NCBI GenBank assembly: GCA_030019395.1
Contig: JASEES010000001.1
Span: 144,434 to 208,433 of the forward strand
DNA length: 64,000 nucleotides
From: Methanolinea sp.
Lineage (GTDB): Archaea; Halobacteriota; Methanomicrobia; Methanomicrobiales; Methanospirillaceae
Reading direction: 5' to 3'
The notes below the pieces were generated by a model. The model was not told the DNA's origin, ran no database searches, and saw nothing but the letters and a program-made list of their open reading frames with translations. A program made the translations under genes and the position numbers. Below are positions 21,161-30,497 of this stretch, piece by piece (the first letter of the stretch is position 1; the number at the start of each line of letters is the position of its first letter).

Positions 21161-21190
21161 TGCTAACATATATCATGCTATTTGTTAGCA
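21161..21190. promoter_or_regulatory. Inverted repeat TGCTAACA-N14-TGTTAGCA between divergent livK and livG
   Basis: Perfect 8-bp arms in the divergent intergenic region. Confidence 0.45.
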
Positions 21191-21201
21191 GGGTGCATGG
21201 A

Positions 21202-21930
21202 ATGCTGACAGTCAGAGGTGTGACCAAGTCGTTCGGGGGTCTCGTTGCAGTCAACCAGGTCAGCCTCACTCTCAACGAGGGTGAGATCCTGGGACTGGTA
21301 GGCCCCAACGGTGCCGGCAAGACAACACTCCTGAACCTGATCTCGGGTATCTACCGGCCGGACGCCGGGGGAATTGTCTTCTGCGGTGAGGATATCACCC
21401 GCCTCTCCCTCGACGCTGTCTGCAAGAAGGGGATATCCAAGACGTTCCAGCATCCCCGATCATTCCCTGCACTCACTGCCCGCCAGGGCGTGATGATCGG
21501 TGCCCTGTACGGGAATGGCCGCCGCCCTACTGTCAGGGAAGCATCCCGGGAGGCAGAGGAGTGCCTGCGTATGGTTGGTTTTCCCGAAGACAAGATTGAC
21601 AGCCCGATCACGAACCTCAACACGTTCGAGCTCCGCCGCACCCAGCTGGCACGGGCCCTTGCGTCCCATCCGAAGGTCCTCCTCCTCGACGAGCTGACAA
21701 CCGGCCTCACCCCGAGCGAAGGGAAAGAAGCTGTTTCCCTGATTAGGAAACTCCGTGACGAGGGAATGACCATCCTGATGATCGAGCACGTCATGCGGAT
21801 CATCATGGGGGTTTCCGACCGGATAGTGGTCCTTGACCATGGAGAGAAGATCGCAGAGGGAGAGCCCGCTGAGATCGTTACAAACGAAAAAGTCATAGAT
21901 TCATATCTCGGGGAGCGCTACCATTTCTAA
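21202..21930 (+). CDS. livG: Branched-chain amino acid-type ABC ATPase LivG
   Basis: GPNGAGKTTLLNLISGIYRPDAG; FELRRTQLARALASHPKVLLLDELTTGL. Confidence 0.93.
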   Translation: MLTVRGVTKSFGGLVAVNQVSLTLNEGEILGLVGPNGAGKTTLLNLISGIYRPDAGGIVFCGEDITRLSLDAVCKKGISKTFQHPRSFPALTARQGVMIGALYGNGRRPTVREASREAEECLRMVGFPEDKIDSPITNLNTFELRRTQLARALASHPKVLLLDELTTGLTPSEGKEAVSLIRKLRDEGMTILMIEHVMRIIMGVSDRIVVLDHGEKIAEGEPAEIVTNEKVIDSYLGERYHF

Positions 21931-21942
21931 AAGGGAAGGACC

Positions 21943-22644
21943 GTGCCCCCCATGCTTCACATAGAAGACCTCAACGTCTCTTACTCCTACCTCCAGGTGT
22001 TGTGGGACGTGTCCCTGCACGTCGACAGGGGCGAAGTCGTCACCCTGATCGGGTCGAACGGTGCAGGAAAGACGACGCTCGTATCAGCGCTTTTTGGCCT
22101 CGTCCCCGCAATCGGAGGGCGGATAGAATTCGAGGGCGAGAATATAAGCGGCATGGCACCGTTCGAGATCGTGAGGCGCGGTCTCTCCCTCGTCCCCGAA
22201 AAGAGGGAGCTCTTTCCCCGCATGACCGTCCGGGAAAACCTGGAACTCGGGGCATTTGCGACCGGCAGGAAAGGCGATCCTGACCGGGTTTTCGAGCTCT
22301 TCCCCCACCTTGCCGAACGCCAGGACCAGGACGCCGGCACGCTATCGGGGGGAGAACAGCAGATGCTTGCGATTGCGCGGTGCCTGATGGCCAACCCGCG
22401 GATGATCGTTCTTGATGAACCGTCCCTTGGCCTCTCCCCCAAGCTTGTCCACACAGTCCTCGAAGCAGTGGAACGGCTCAACAGTGAAGGCATCACCATC
22501 CTTCTCGTCGAACAGAACGTGAGAAGGGCTCTTGAGATTTCCCACCGGGCCTACGTGATCGAGGCAGGAAGGATAACCCGTTCAGGACGCTCGTCAGAGA
22601 TCCTGCACGACGAGCAGATCCGCGAGGCATACCTCGGGTTATAA
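21943..22644 (+). CDS. livF: Branched-chain amino acid-type ABC ATPase LivF
   Basis: GSNGAGKTTLVSALFGL; LSGGEQQMLAIARCLMANPRMIVLDEPSLGLSP. Confidence 0.94.
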   Translation: MPPMLHIEDLNVSYSYLQVLWDVSLHVDRGEVVTLIGSNGAGKTTLVSALFGLVPAIGGRIEFEGENISGMAPFEIVRRGLSLVPEKRELFPRMTVRENLELGAFATGRKGDPDRVFELFPHLAERQDQDAGTLSGGEQQMLAIARCLMANPRMIVLDEPSLGLSPKLVHTVLEAVERLNSEGITILLVEQNVRRALEISHRAYVIEAGRITRSGRSSEILHDEQIREAYLGL

Positions 22645-22677
22645 AAAGGGATCTCCTGCCTCTTTTCCCCTGCTGCC

Positions 22678-23643
22678 TTACTTCCCTTTTCTCCCCCACT
22701 TTTTTCCAATTTCCTCCGGGAGGGATACGAGTCCCCGGGGCAGGAAGATGATGATGAGAACCAGGAGCACGCCGATGATGATGAACCGCCCATACGTGAG
22801 ACCGAGCACGTTGAGCCCGTCCCAGAGAAGGGTGACGACAATCGTCCCGATGACCGGACCCGCCAGTGTCCCAAGGCCCCCTGTAATCGAGTAGATGATC
22901 GGCCAGAACGAGAGGTCGATCCCGAAGATCTCGGGAGTGATGTACCCGAAATGGAAGATCTCGAGCCCGCCTGCGATACCGCTCACGAACGCGGAAAGGC
23001 CGAACGCGAACAGCTTGAACGGGACCGGGTTGATGCCGGCAGCCCGTGCCTCGGTCTCGTTCTCGCGGATTGCCGCAAGAGCTAGGCCGATGCGGGAACG
23101 AAGGAGCAGGTAAAACAGGACCAGGACAAGGACGGCAATGAGGAAAACAACGTAGTACTCGAGGACGAGGTAACCCGGGATCGTGGTGGGGACGATCTTT
23201 TGGACTGCAAAGCCATCCCATCCCCCTGTTACGGGTGCGAGCTGGCTCACGACGAGGGTCTGGATGATCACGGCGAAACCGAACGTCACCATCGCGAGGA
23301 ACCACTCGCGCAGGCGCACGCACGTGATCCCGATCAGGATGCCGATGAAGGCAGAGAACAAGCCCCCCAGCACGAGCGTGAGCAGCGGGGGGAGACCGAG
23401 GCGGACGGTCGCAAGCGAGGCCGCGTACCCGCCGAGCCCGAGGAATGCCGCATGCCCGAGCGATCCCTGTCCGGAGAAGGTGAGGAAGTTCCAGGCGGAC
23501 GAATAGATGATGAAGATGAGCATCAGCACGAGGACGGTCAGGAGGTACAGGTTCTGGCCGACGAGGAACGGCAAGGCGAGTGCAAGGATCAGGATGGCTG
23601 CCGCAAGCAGGTTCTTTGGTGTTCGCACCTGCGCAAGGTTCAT
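22678..23643 (-). CDS. livM: Branched-chain amino acid-type ABC permease LivM
   Basis: FSGQGSLGHAAFLGLGGYAASLA; ENETEARAAGINPVPFKLFAFGLSAFVSGIAG. Confidence 0.92.
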   Translation of the reverse strand: MNLAQVRTPKNLLAAAILILALALPFLVGQNLYLLTVLVLMLIFIIYSSAWNFLTFSGQGSLGHAAFLGLGGYAASLATVRLGLPPLLTLVLGGLFSAFIGILIGITCVRLREWFLAMVTFGFAVIIQTLVVSQLAPVTGGWDGFAVQKIVPTTIPGYLVLEYYVVFLIAVLVLVLFYLLLRSRIGLALAAIRENETEARAAGINPVPFKLFAFGLSAFVSGIAGGLEIFHFGYITPEIFGIDLSFWPIIYSITGGLGTLAGPVIGTIVVTLLWDGLNVLGLTYGRFIIIGVLLVLIIIFLPRGLVSLPEEIGKKWGRKGK

Positions 23644-24521
23644 TCCCCGGCCTCCCCAAAGAGCCCCGTCGGCCTGACGAGGAGGACGACGATCAGGAGG
23701 ATGAACGAGATCGCGTCCTTCCACGACCCCCCGAGGAAAAATGCAGTGAAGTTTTCAACCATCCCGATGGCAAGGCCGCCGATGATCGCCCCCGGGATAC
23801 TCCCGAGGCCGCCGAGGATGATGATTGCAAACCCCTTGATGGCCGGCACCGATCCCATGTAGGGATTGAAGACCTGGCCGCTCACGGCCCAGAGGGTCCC
23901 GGCTGCCCCGGCGAGTCCCGCACCGATCCCGAAGGTGAGCATGTCCATCCGCTCCACGTTTATTCCCATCAGCATCGCGCCTTTCCTGTTCTGGCTGGAC
24001 GCCCGGATCGCCTTTCCCGTCGTGGTCCTGTCGAGAAAGACGGAGAGGCCAACGAGGATGATCGCGGTGATCACCACGATGATGATGTAGTCGAGGGGCA
24101 GCTGGATGGGCCCGATCCCTATGGTCAGGTCTGCAAAGGGACTTTTCATCGAACGCCACTCGTCGGTAAAGACCATTGCGACGCCGTTCTGGAATATGTA
24201 GATCAGCCCGAGGCTGATGAATATCTCGTTCAGTTTTCCCGTCCCGAGGATGGGCCGGAAGCAGAGGCGTTCCACGATGATCCCGGCCCCTATCAGGATG
24301 GGGATTGACAGGAAGAGGAGGAGGTAGGGGTTGAAGCCGCTTATCACGAAGAAGAAGAACGTGATGTACGTCCCGAGCATCAGGAACTCGCCGTGGGCGA
24401 AGTTGACGACCTTCATCACCCCGAAGATCAGGTTGAGTCCTGTGGCGAGCAGGATGTAGATGCACCCCGAGTAGAGCCCCCAGAATGCGACCTGGCCAAG
24501 TACTGCGATGCCGCCATCCAT
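23640..24521 (-). CDS. livH: Branched-chain amino acid-type ABC permease LivH
   Basis: YILLATGLNLIFGVMKVVNFAHGEFLMLGTYITF; stop overlaps the livM ATG. Confidence 0.93.
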   Translation of the reverse strand: MDGGIAVLGQVAFWGLYSGCIYILLATGLNLIFGVMKVVNFAHGEFLMLGTYITFFFFVISGFNPYLLLFLSIPILIGAGIIVERLCFRPILGTGKLNEIFISLGLIYIFQNGVAMVFTDEWRSMKSPFADLTIGIGPIQLPLDYIIIVVITAIILVGLSVFLDRTTTGKAIRASSQNRKGAMLMGINVERMDMLTFGIGAGLAGAAGTLWAVSGQVFNPYMGSVPAIKGFAIIILGGLGSIPGAIIGGLAIGMVENFTAFFLGGSWKDAISFILLIVVLLVRPTGLFGEAGE

Positions 24522-24555
24522 CCTGTATTACCTCTCCCTGTCCCAAAATAAAGAT

Positions 24556-25881
24556 TCAGGGAGATCCGGGGGTATACCAGTCCGGAATGGAAAACTCCCC
24601 TGCCTTGAGGCTTTCCGGCCAGACGATCACCGGCCGGGGTTCTCCCGACTTCTGGTCCATGGCAAGCTGCACGACGTACAGCTCAAACTTGCTCTCCCGG
24701 AACTCCGGGGAGAAGGAAATCGTCCCATTCTTCATGATCTCCATCATCTGGGGCACCCGGATGGTGGCAAGGGCGTCCCTGATCTTTGCGCGGTCGAGGC
24801 TGCCTGCCTGTTCTATGGCCGCGGCAGCAACATAGACCGATTCGTACGTTGCCGCACCCATCATGCCCGCAAATCCGCCGTACTTCTTGTCGAAGTCAGA
24901 GAGGAATTTCCGGGTTGCTGCCTCCGTCGATCCTGCGGGGACGGCGTAGGGGGAGAACCTGCTCTCCATGATCATGCCGTCACCGTAGACACCGACCCCG
25001 CTGTAGTAATCGGGGTCATCGTTGTTCTCGATCGCCATGATCACCGTATTGAGACCAACGTCCCTCCGGGCCTGCTGGGTCATGGGAACGAGTTCGTTGA
25101 GGAACGTGACCGCGTAGATGACGTCGGGGTTCTTTGCCCTGACCGAGGTGAGAACCGTCCTGAAGTCGGATTCACCCATCTTGAAAGGTTCTTCTGCCAC
25201 GATCTCGATCGGGAGGTTCTTTGCCGGAATCAGTGCCTTCACGGCATCGAGCTGGCCCTTTCCAAACGGGCTGTCCTGGTAGATGACGGCGACGCGGAGT
25301 TTCCGGTCGTTGGAAAACCCGAATTTTTCGTTGATTGCCGGCCGGAAGACATCTGTCAGGAACTGGATGCTCGCCTCGGCAGAGTCATCCGTGTTTGGCC
25401 TGTGGAAGAACATGTAACTCGTATCGAGGTCCGTCCTCCGGGAGACCGCACTGCTGGACGCACCCGAGATGATGTACGGGACCTTGTTGTCGGCAACGAT
25501 CGACTGGTGTGCAGAAACGACCGCACTCGAGTAACCTCCCACGAGGACGTTGACCTCGTCCTGCGTGATGAGCTTTGTCACTGCCTTCATGCCCCCTTCA
25601 CGGGTTGATTCGTCGTCCCCCTGGATCAGCCGGACAGGCAGGGAACGCCCTAATTCCCTGACGGGAACGCCTCCTTTGGCATTGATCTCGTTGGCAGCAA
25701 GTTCTGCAGACTGCCAGATGTCCTTTCCGGTTGTGCTTGCAGGCCCCGTCATGGAGGCGACAACTCCGATTTTTATCTCGGAGGGCCCTGTTGCGGACGG
25801 CGTCTGCGTACAGCCGGCCCCGAGGAGCAGCGCGATCAGGAGCAAACCAAGTATCGTGTAAATAATGCAATCGGTTCTCAT
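24556..25881 (-). CDS. livK: Branched-chain amino acid-type ABC substrate-binding lipoprotein (paralog 2)
   Basis: Lipobox LLGAGC; EIKIGVVASMTGPASTTGKDIWQSAELAANEINAKGGV, closely parallel to paralog 1. Confidence 0.92.
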   Translation of the reverse strand: MRTDCIIYTILGLLLIALLLGAGCTQTPSATGPSEIKIGVVASMTGPASTTGKDIWQSAELAANEINAKGGVPVRELGRSLPVRLIQGDDESTREGGMKAVTKLITQDEVNVLVGGYSSAVVSAHQSIVADNKVPYIISGASSSAVSRRTDLDTSYMFFHRPNTDDSAEASIQFLTDVFRPAINEKFGFSNDRKLRVAVIYQDSPFGKGQLDAVKALIPAKNLPIEIVAEEPFKMGESDFRTVLTSVRAKNPDVIYAVTFLNELVPMTQQARRDVGLNTVIMAIENNDDPDYYSGVGVYGDGMIMESRFSPYAVPAGSTEAATRKFLSDFDKKYGGFAGMMGAATYESVYVAAAAIEQAGSLDRAKIRDALATIRVPQMMEIMKNGTISFSPEFRESKFELYVVQLAMDQKSGEPRPVIVWPESLKAGEFSIPDWYTPGSP

Positions 25882-25891
25882 GGAGAATCAC

Positions 25892-25910
25892 CATGCTATG
25901 ATATAGCATG
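25892..25910. promoter_or_regulatory. Inverted repeat CATGCTAT-GAT-ATAGCATG upstream of the second livK
   Basis: Perfect 8-bp arms, 3-nt spacer, 10 bp between the repeat and the start codon. Confidence 0.45.
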
Positions 25911-26031
25911 ACATAGAAAGAGCTGGGATGAAAAAGTTTATAGGATTTTTGCTTTTTCCCTGTGAAAAACGTAGGAAGGATGAAATGACCAGACAGGGGA
26001 GAATATGGTCATCACGGGGAAAATCCGTGGT

Positions 26032-26313
26032 TCAAATCGTTTCTTTCTCTGTCCCTTCCATGGTCCCGGAGTGCGACTTTTCGCGGGCATGGAAATCATG
26101 TAACTGTTGCATGGAGGCAGCATACGCGGTATCGAGGGCTTTCTCGTTGAGGTCTCGTTCTTCGGGAGAAAGATTCCTGACTGCAGCGTACCCCATTTTG
26201 CGGTACGAGTCCAGGCTCTTTTGGGTTGCCTCAACTGCCGGGCGTGTCCGGATATGCCTCTCGATGAGTTTCGGAAAAGTCTCTTCGATGATTAACCTGA
26301 CTTTCGGGTTCAT
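26032..26313 (-). CDS. Small helical hypothetical protein
   Basis: 93 aa frame MNPKVRLIIEETFPKLIERHIRTRPAVEATQKSLDSYRKMGY; plausible composition only. Confidence 0.45.
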   Translation of the reverse strand: MNPKVRLIIEETFPKLIERHIRTRPAVEATQKSLDSYRKMGYAAVRNLSPEERDLNEKALDTAYAASMQQLHDFHAREKSHSGTMEGTEKETI

Positions 26314-26477
26314 TTTTTATGCAACCAGGTTTTTTCCCGTCCAGTTTTTCCCGCGGTCGGAGATAAACCTCACCTTCAGGGTAGGCGGACCCCTCTCCCC
26401 TCCGTGTCACATTGCCCACCCGGAATCGCAAAAGACAAAAAGAGGATGGGAAAAACAAGAAACCTCTGCGTTTTCCC

Positions 26478-27038
26478 CTAGGGAGGCAGTACTGTCTTTG
26501 CTGTTGTCTGGACGAGGGTATAGGTTCCGGAGACCGAGGGGGTCAGGGATGCAGCCTCTTCCATGGCAAGGATGATGATTCGCAGGGCATCGGCAGGAGT
26601 CCCCCCGGTATCACTCCAGTGAGAGCGAATGCAGCGGTGTGCTATTTCCTGCGTCGTTTTGTTGCCGAGGACAATGAAGCGGCTTGCGCATCCCCGTGTG
26701 ACCTCCCTTTTGATGCTTTCCTGCACCTCCGTGATAACGTAGTTCCCGCAGGAGACACACAGCCTCCGCGAACGCGTGGAAAGCCCGTCCCTCTCGCTCA
26801 CCTGTCCGATGAGAATCCCGTCCTCCTCCCAGGCCTTGCACCTGTCGTCATGGATCCAGAGATCGATTCCGAGTTCCCGGGCCCTCTCGTGGAGAGCATC
26901 CCTGCTCCGTATCCGTCCGGAATAGAGTTCGTCTTCCAGTGTCCTCGTGCGCAGGTCATCTCCCCGAAAGACTATCTCCCTCCTGTCGCCGGCCATGAAG
27001 GAGCGATCTCTGCCACAGAATGCAATGACGAGGCTCAT
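26478..27038 (-). CDS. DUF2121-like archaeal protein (proteasome-like fold predicted)
   Basis: MSLVIAFCGRDRSFMAGDRREIVFRGDD start resembles the DUF2121 family of methanogens. Confidence 0.6.
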   Translation of the reverse strand: MSLVIAFCGRDRSFMAGDRREIVFRGDDLRTRTLEDELYSGRIRSRDALHERARELGIDLWIHDDRCKAWEEDGILIGQVSERDGLSTRSRRLCVSCGNYVITEVQESIKREVTRGCASRFIVLGNKTTQEIAHRCIRSHWSDTGGTPADALRIIILAMEEAASLTPSVSGTYTLVQTTAKTVLPP

Positions 27039-27093
27039 GGGATCATCCCTCCAGCATGGACATGGGAAATGAATGATAAAAAAGATCCGTCAC

Positions 27094-27777
27094 TCACCTG
27101 TTCTTCCACCTGTAGAAGGAATAGGAGATAACGAGGGTTGCAATGACTGCGACGAGGGCGAGAATTCCTGCCGCGGGGTTCGAGAGGAGGAGGTCCCTGA
27201 TTGCCTGGGAACCGATGGCAATCAGCGTGCACCCGAGGAATGCCCCGATGGTAATGGCAAGGAGCGTGCGGCCGGGGGACAGCCCGATCATCCAGCCCAC
27301 GAGCGAACCACCGATACCGCCGCTTCCCTGGAGGGGAAACATCACGAAGAGGACGACGCCGGAGAAGTAGAACTTCTCGAGCCAGGGACGTTTGCGCACA
27401 AAGTCATTGCCCTTTTCGAGGAACCGCCGGATCCAGCGGCCGAGGAGGGGGATCTTCACCGCGACGTCGCAGTTTAAGGCCATGAATATCCCTGCGAGCA
27501 CGTCCATTAAGCCGATCGAGAAAGCTATCAGCCACCAGGGAAAGCCAAGGGCAATTCCCAGCGGGACGATGCTTTCCTTTCCTGCCGGGGGAACGAGGTA
27601 CCCAAGCATCAGGCCGCCGAGCAAAAGGGCGCTGTCGGAGGGCAGGAAGAGAAAGCAGAGGAGGATATAGAACCCCCCAATCACGAAGGGAATGGCGATT
27701 CTGATGAGCCTTTCGGAGAGTGGGACCCCCTTTGCCGGACATATCTCGAACAGGGAGGTCTTCAGTGGAACGTCCAT
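27094..27777 (-). CDS. Small multidrug export protein-like membrane protein
   Basis: LVPPAGKESIVPLGIALGFPWWLIAFSIGLMDVLAGIFMALN; PLQGSGGIGGSLVGWMIGL. Confidence 0.7.
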   Translation of the reverse strand: MDVPLKTSLFEICPAKGVPLSERLIRIAIPFVIGGFYILLCFLFLPSDSALLLGGLMLGYLVPPAGKESIVPLGIALGFPWWLIAFSIGLMDVLAGIFMALNCDVAVKIPLLGRWIRRFLEKGNDFVRKRPWLEKFYFSGVVLFVMFPLQGSGGIGGSLVGWMIGLSPGRTLLAITIGAFLGCTLIAIGSQAIRDLLLSNPAAGILALVAVIATLVISYSFYRWKNR

Positions 27778-27923
27778 GGAAAACACGTGACCCGGTAATG
27801 CGTTGCATGAGCTCTCTTCCCCGAAAACCAAAAAATGTGCCCATGTATCTCCGGTATGATCGCCGGCCTGCACCCCCCGATCATCGCATTTTATCTCTCC
27901 GTGAAACCAGAACACGCTATTCA

Positions 27924-28604
27924 ATGGAGATTATCGGTCACAGGGGTGCGGCTGCCGCAGCACCCGAAAATACCCTGGCGGCCATCCGCATCGGGATGGA
28001 ATGTGCCGATTACGTGGAGGTGGACGTGCGGCTCTCCCGGGACCATGTCCCTGTCCTCATGCATGACCCGACCGTCGACAGGACGACCAACGGGAACGGG
28101 CGCGTCGCAGAGTTTTCGGCTGCCGATCTCAGGCTCCTCGATGCAGGGAAAGGCGAGCCCGTCCCGACACTCGAAGAGGTATGCCTGCTCATCGGGGGAA
28201 AAACAGGCCTCTGCGTAGAGATAAAGGAGCCCGGGAGTGAACTTGAAGTGTGCGAGGTCCTCGACCGGGTGGCGGGGGAACCCCTCCTCGTGGTCTCGTT
28301 CCACCGCGCATCCCTTGCGATGGTCCATGACGTCATGCCCGATATCCCCCTCGGGCTCATCCACACCCAGCCCGTGCCCCCGACTCCACGGAAGAGTGAA
28401 GATCCTCCGTTCCGGGTATACCTGCCGAAGTTCGATACCCTCACCCGGGAAGCCGTTGAAGAGGTCCACGCACGGGGCATGCGCGTGATACCATGGACAC
28501 TCGGTTCGACTGCCGAATGGGACCGGGCCCGCGGGATGGGGGTCGACGGTTTTGCAACGGACGACCCCTGCAAGGCCCGCAGGTGGAGGGACACGGTGCA
28601 ATGA
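27924..28604 (+). CDS. Glycerophosphodiester phosphodiesterase
   Basis: MEIIGHRGAAAAAPENTLAAIRIGMECADYVEVDVRLSRDHVPVLMHDPTVDRTTNGNG. Confidence 0.95.
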   Translation: MEIIGHRGAAAAAPENTLAAIRIGMECADYVEVDVRLSRDHVPVLMHDPTVDRTTNGNGRVAEFSAADLRLLDAGKGEPVPTLEEVCLLIGGKTGLCVEIKEPGSELEVCEVLDRVAGEPLLVVSFHRASLAMVHDVMPDIPLGLIHTQPVPPTPRKSEDPPFRVYLPKFDTLTREAVEEVHARGMRVIPWTLGSTAEWDRARGMGVDGFATDDPCKARRWRDTVQ

Positions 28605-28712
28605 TTGCTGGAATCTTGTTCCGGATATCCCGGTTTCAATTCCCGCCCTCTTTTCCGTGACGCTGGGGGAACCTTTTTGGCAGCCTTTGCCCACACCTGC
28701 CTGTGAAGGCAG

Positions 28713-30491
28713 ATGGACACCCAGATCCTCCTCGTGTCGGCCATCGTTGTCGGGACGCTCGTCCTGTTCGCAAGCGACCTGATACGGGTGGACCTCGTTG
28801 CAATCCTCGCGTGCCTTGCGGTTGCGTGGTCCGGCCTTGTCACGCCGCAGGAGGCAATTTCCGGTTTTTCCTCAAATGCCGTCGTTGCCATGGCAGCCGT
28901 CATGGTCCTGGGAACCGGCCTCGAGCGTGCGGGTGTCACATCACGTCTCGCCGCCTTCATCGTCCGTTATGCCGGGGCAGCCGAGCAGCGGGTTGTTGCC
29001 GCGACTTCCCTGACAGTCGGCCTCCTGTCATCAGTCATCCATAACGTCGGTGCAGCAGCAATCTTCCTCCCGGCAGCAGGCAGGATCGCGAGGCGGACGG
29101 GCATTCCCGTTTCCCGTCTGATGATGCCGATTGGGTTTGCAGCGATCCTCGGGGGAACAGTGACGATGATTGGGTCAGGACCCTTAATAGTCCTCAATGA
29201 CCTGCTCCGCCAGGGAGGGGCAGAACCCTTCTCCCTCTTTGCGGTCACTCCCATCGGGATTGTCCTTCTCCTGGCGGGAGTCGCACTCTTCTCCCTTGCA
29301 GGACACCGGGTCATCCCCGGTACAGGGGGAGAAGTCCCCCGGCCATCCGTCCCGGAGATCTGGAATATAAACCAGCCCATCCTGACCTGCCGGATCAGTG
29401 AATCCTCCCCCCTGTCCGGAAAGACCCGTGAGGAGGTCTTTTCGGGGAACCCGCACGGTCTTTTTCTCCTTGCAATCCGGGATGGAGACGACATCCAGGT
29501 AGCGCCCTCCCGCTGGTTCCGGTTCGAGCCCGGCCAGGAACTCGCAATCCTCGGCCCAAAGGAAGGTTTCGAGCAGTTTGCCAGAAAAACGGGATGTATC
29601 CCTGCCGGGGAAACGGGCAGTTTCGCTGAAATTCTCACCGGAGGGGGATACGGGTTTGCGGAACTCGTTGTCAGGCCACGTGCATCCATCATCGGAAAGA
29701 CACCGCGGGAGATCATGTTCCGCAAGACTTTTGCCATCGAACCCATCGTCCACGTGAGGGGGGAGACCGAAACCCGGGCTGACTTCTCTGACATGCCCCT
29801 TGCTGCAGGCGACATCATCGTTGCGTTCGGATCCTGGGAGAACCTCAGGGTTCTTGCACGGCACACCGACCTGCAGCTGATTTCCCAGCCGGAGGGAGAC
29901 CCCGTGCATTACCGGAAGGGCTTCCTCGCCGTGCTGATCTTCGCTTCTTCCCTTGCACTCACGCTGACCGGAGTCCCCCTCTCCCTTGCACTTCTCACGG
30001 GTGCGTTGGCCATGGTCCTTTCCCGGGTACTCGGTCCTGCTGACGTGTACAGGGCGATCGACTGGAAGACCATCGTCCTCATCGGGGGACTGATCCCCCT
30101 GGGAATAGCCGTTGAGAAGACCGGGGCAGCCGCCCTCCTCGCAGGATCGCTTGCGGGAGTGCTTTCCGGCACACACCCGCTCGTGGTCATGCTCGTCGTC
30201 GCAGCGATTGCAACCTGCCTCTCCCTCGTCATCTCGAACGTTGCTGCAACGATCCTCCTCGTCCCTCTCGTGATGGTCACGGGGCAGGACATGGGTGTTG
30301 ATCCAAGGGCCCTTGCCCTCCTCGTGGCAGTCTGTGCCCAGAACAGCTTCATACTCCCCACGCACCAGGTCAATGCACTCCTGATGGGGCCGGGGGGATA
30401 CCGCCCGTGGGACTATATCAGGGCAGGAAGCATCATGTCGGTCATGTTCATTGCCATTGCCGTTACCCTCATGTATCTCCTTGTTCTATAA
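28713..30491 (+). CDS. SLC13/DASS-type anion permease with two central TrkA_C (RCK_C) domains
   Basis: ISGFSSNAVVAMAAVMVLGTGLERAGV; SVIHNVGAAAIFLPA; LSGKTREEVFSGN / IIGKTPREIMF RCK_C segments; ISNVAATILLVPLV. Confidence 0.85.
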   Translation: MDTQILLVSAIVVGTLVLFASDLIRVDLVAILACLAVAWSGLVTPQEAISGFSSNAVVAMAAVMVLGTGLERAGVTSRLAAFIVRYAGAAEQRVVAATSLTVGLLSSVIHNVGAAAIFLPAAGRIARRTGIPVSRLMMPIGFAAILGGTVTMIGSGPLIVLNDLLRQGGAEPFSLFAVTPIGIVLLLAGVALFSLAGHRVIPGTGGEVPRPSVPEIWNINQPILTCRISESSPLSGKTREEVFSGNPHGLFLLAIRDGDDIQVAPSRWFRFEPGQELAILGPKEGFEQFARKTGCIPAGETGSFAEILTGGGYGFAELVVRPRASIIGKTPREIMFRKTFAIEPIVHVRGETETRADFSDMPLAAGDIIVAFGSWENLRVLARHTDLQLISQPEGDPVHYRKGFLAVLIFASSLALTLTGVPLSLALLTGALAMVLSRVLGPADVYRAIDWKTIVLIGGLIPLGIAVEKTGAAALLAGSLAGVLSGTHPLVVMLVVAAIATCLSLVISNVAATILLVPLVMVTGQDMGVDPRALALLVAVCAQNSFILPTHQVNALLMGPGGYRPWDYIRAGSIMSVMFIAIAVTLMYLLVL

Positions 30492-30497
30492 CCCGGT

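Noticed and set aside
22493-23659. 388-aa minus-strand ORF in another frame of livM
   Set aside because: Arg/Pro/His-rich alternate frame of a clear LivM permease
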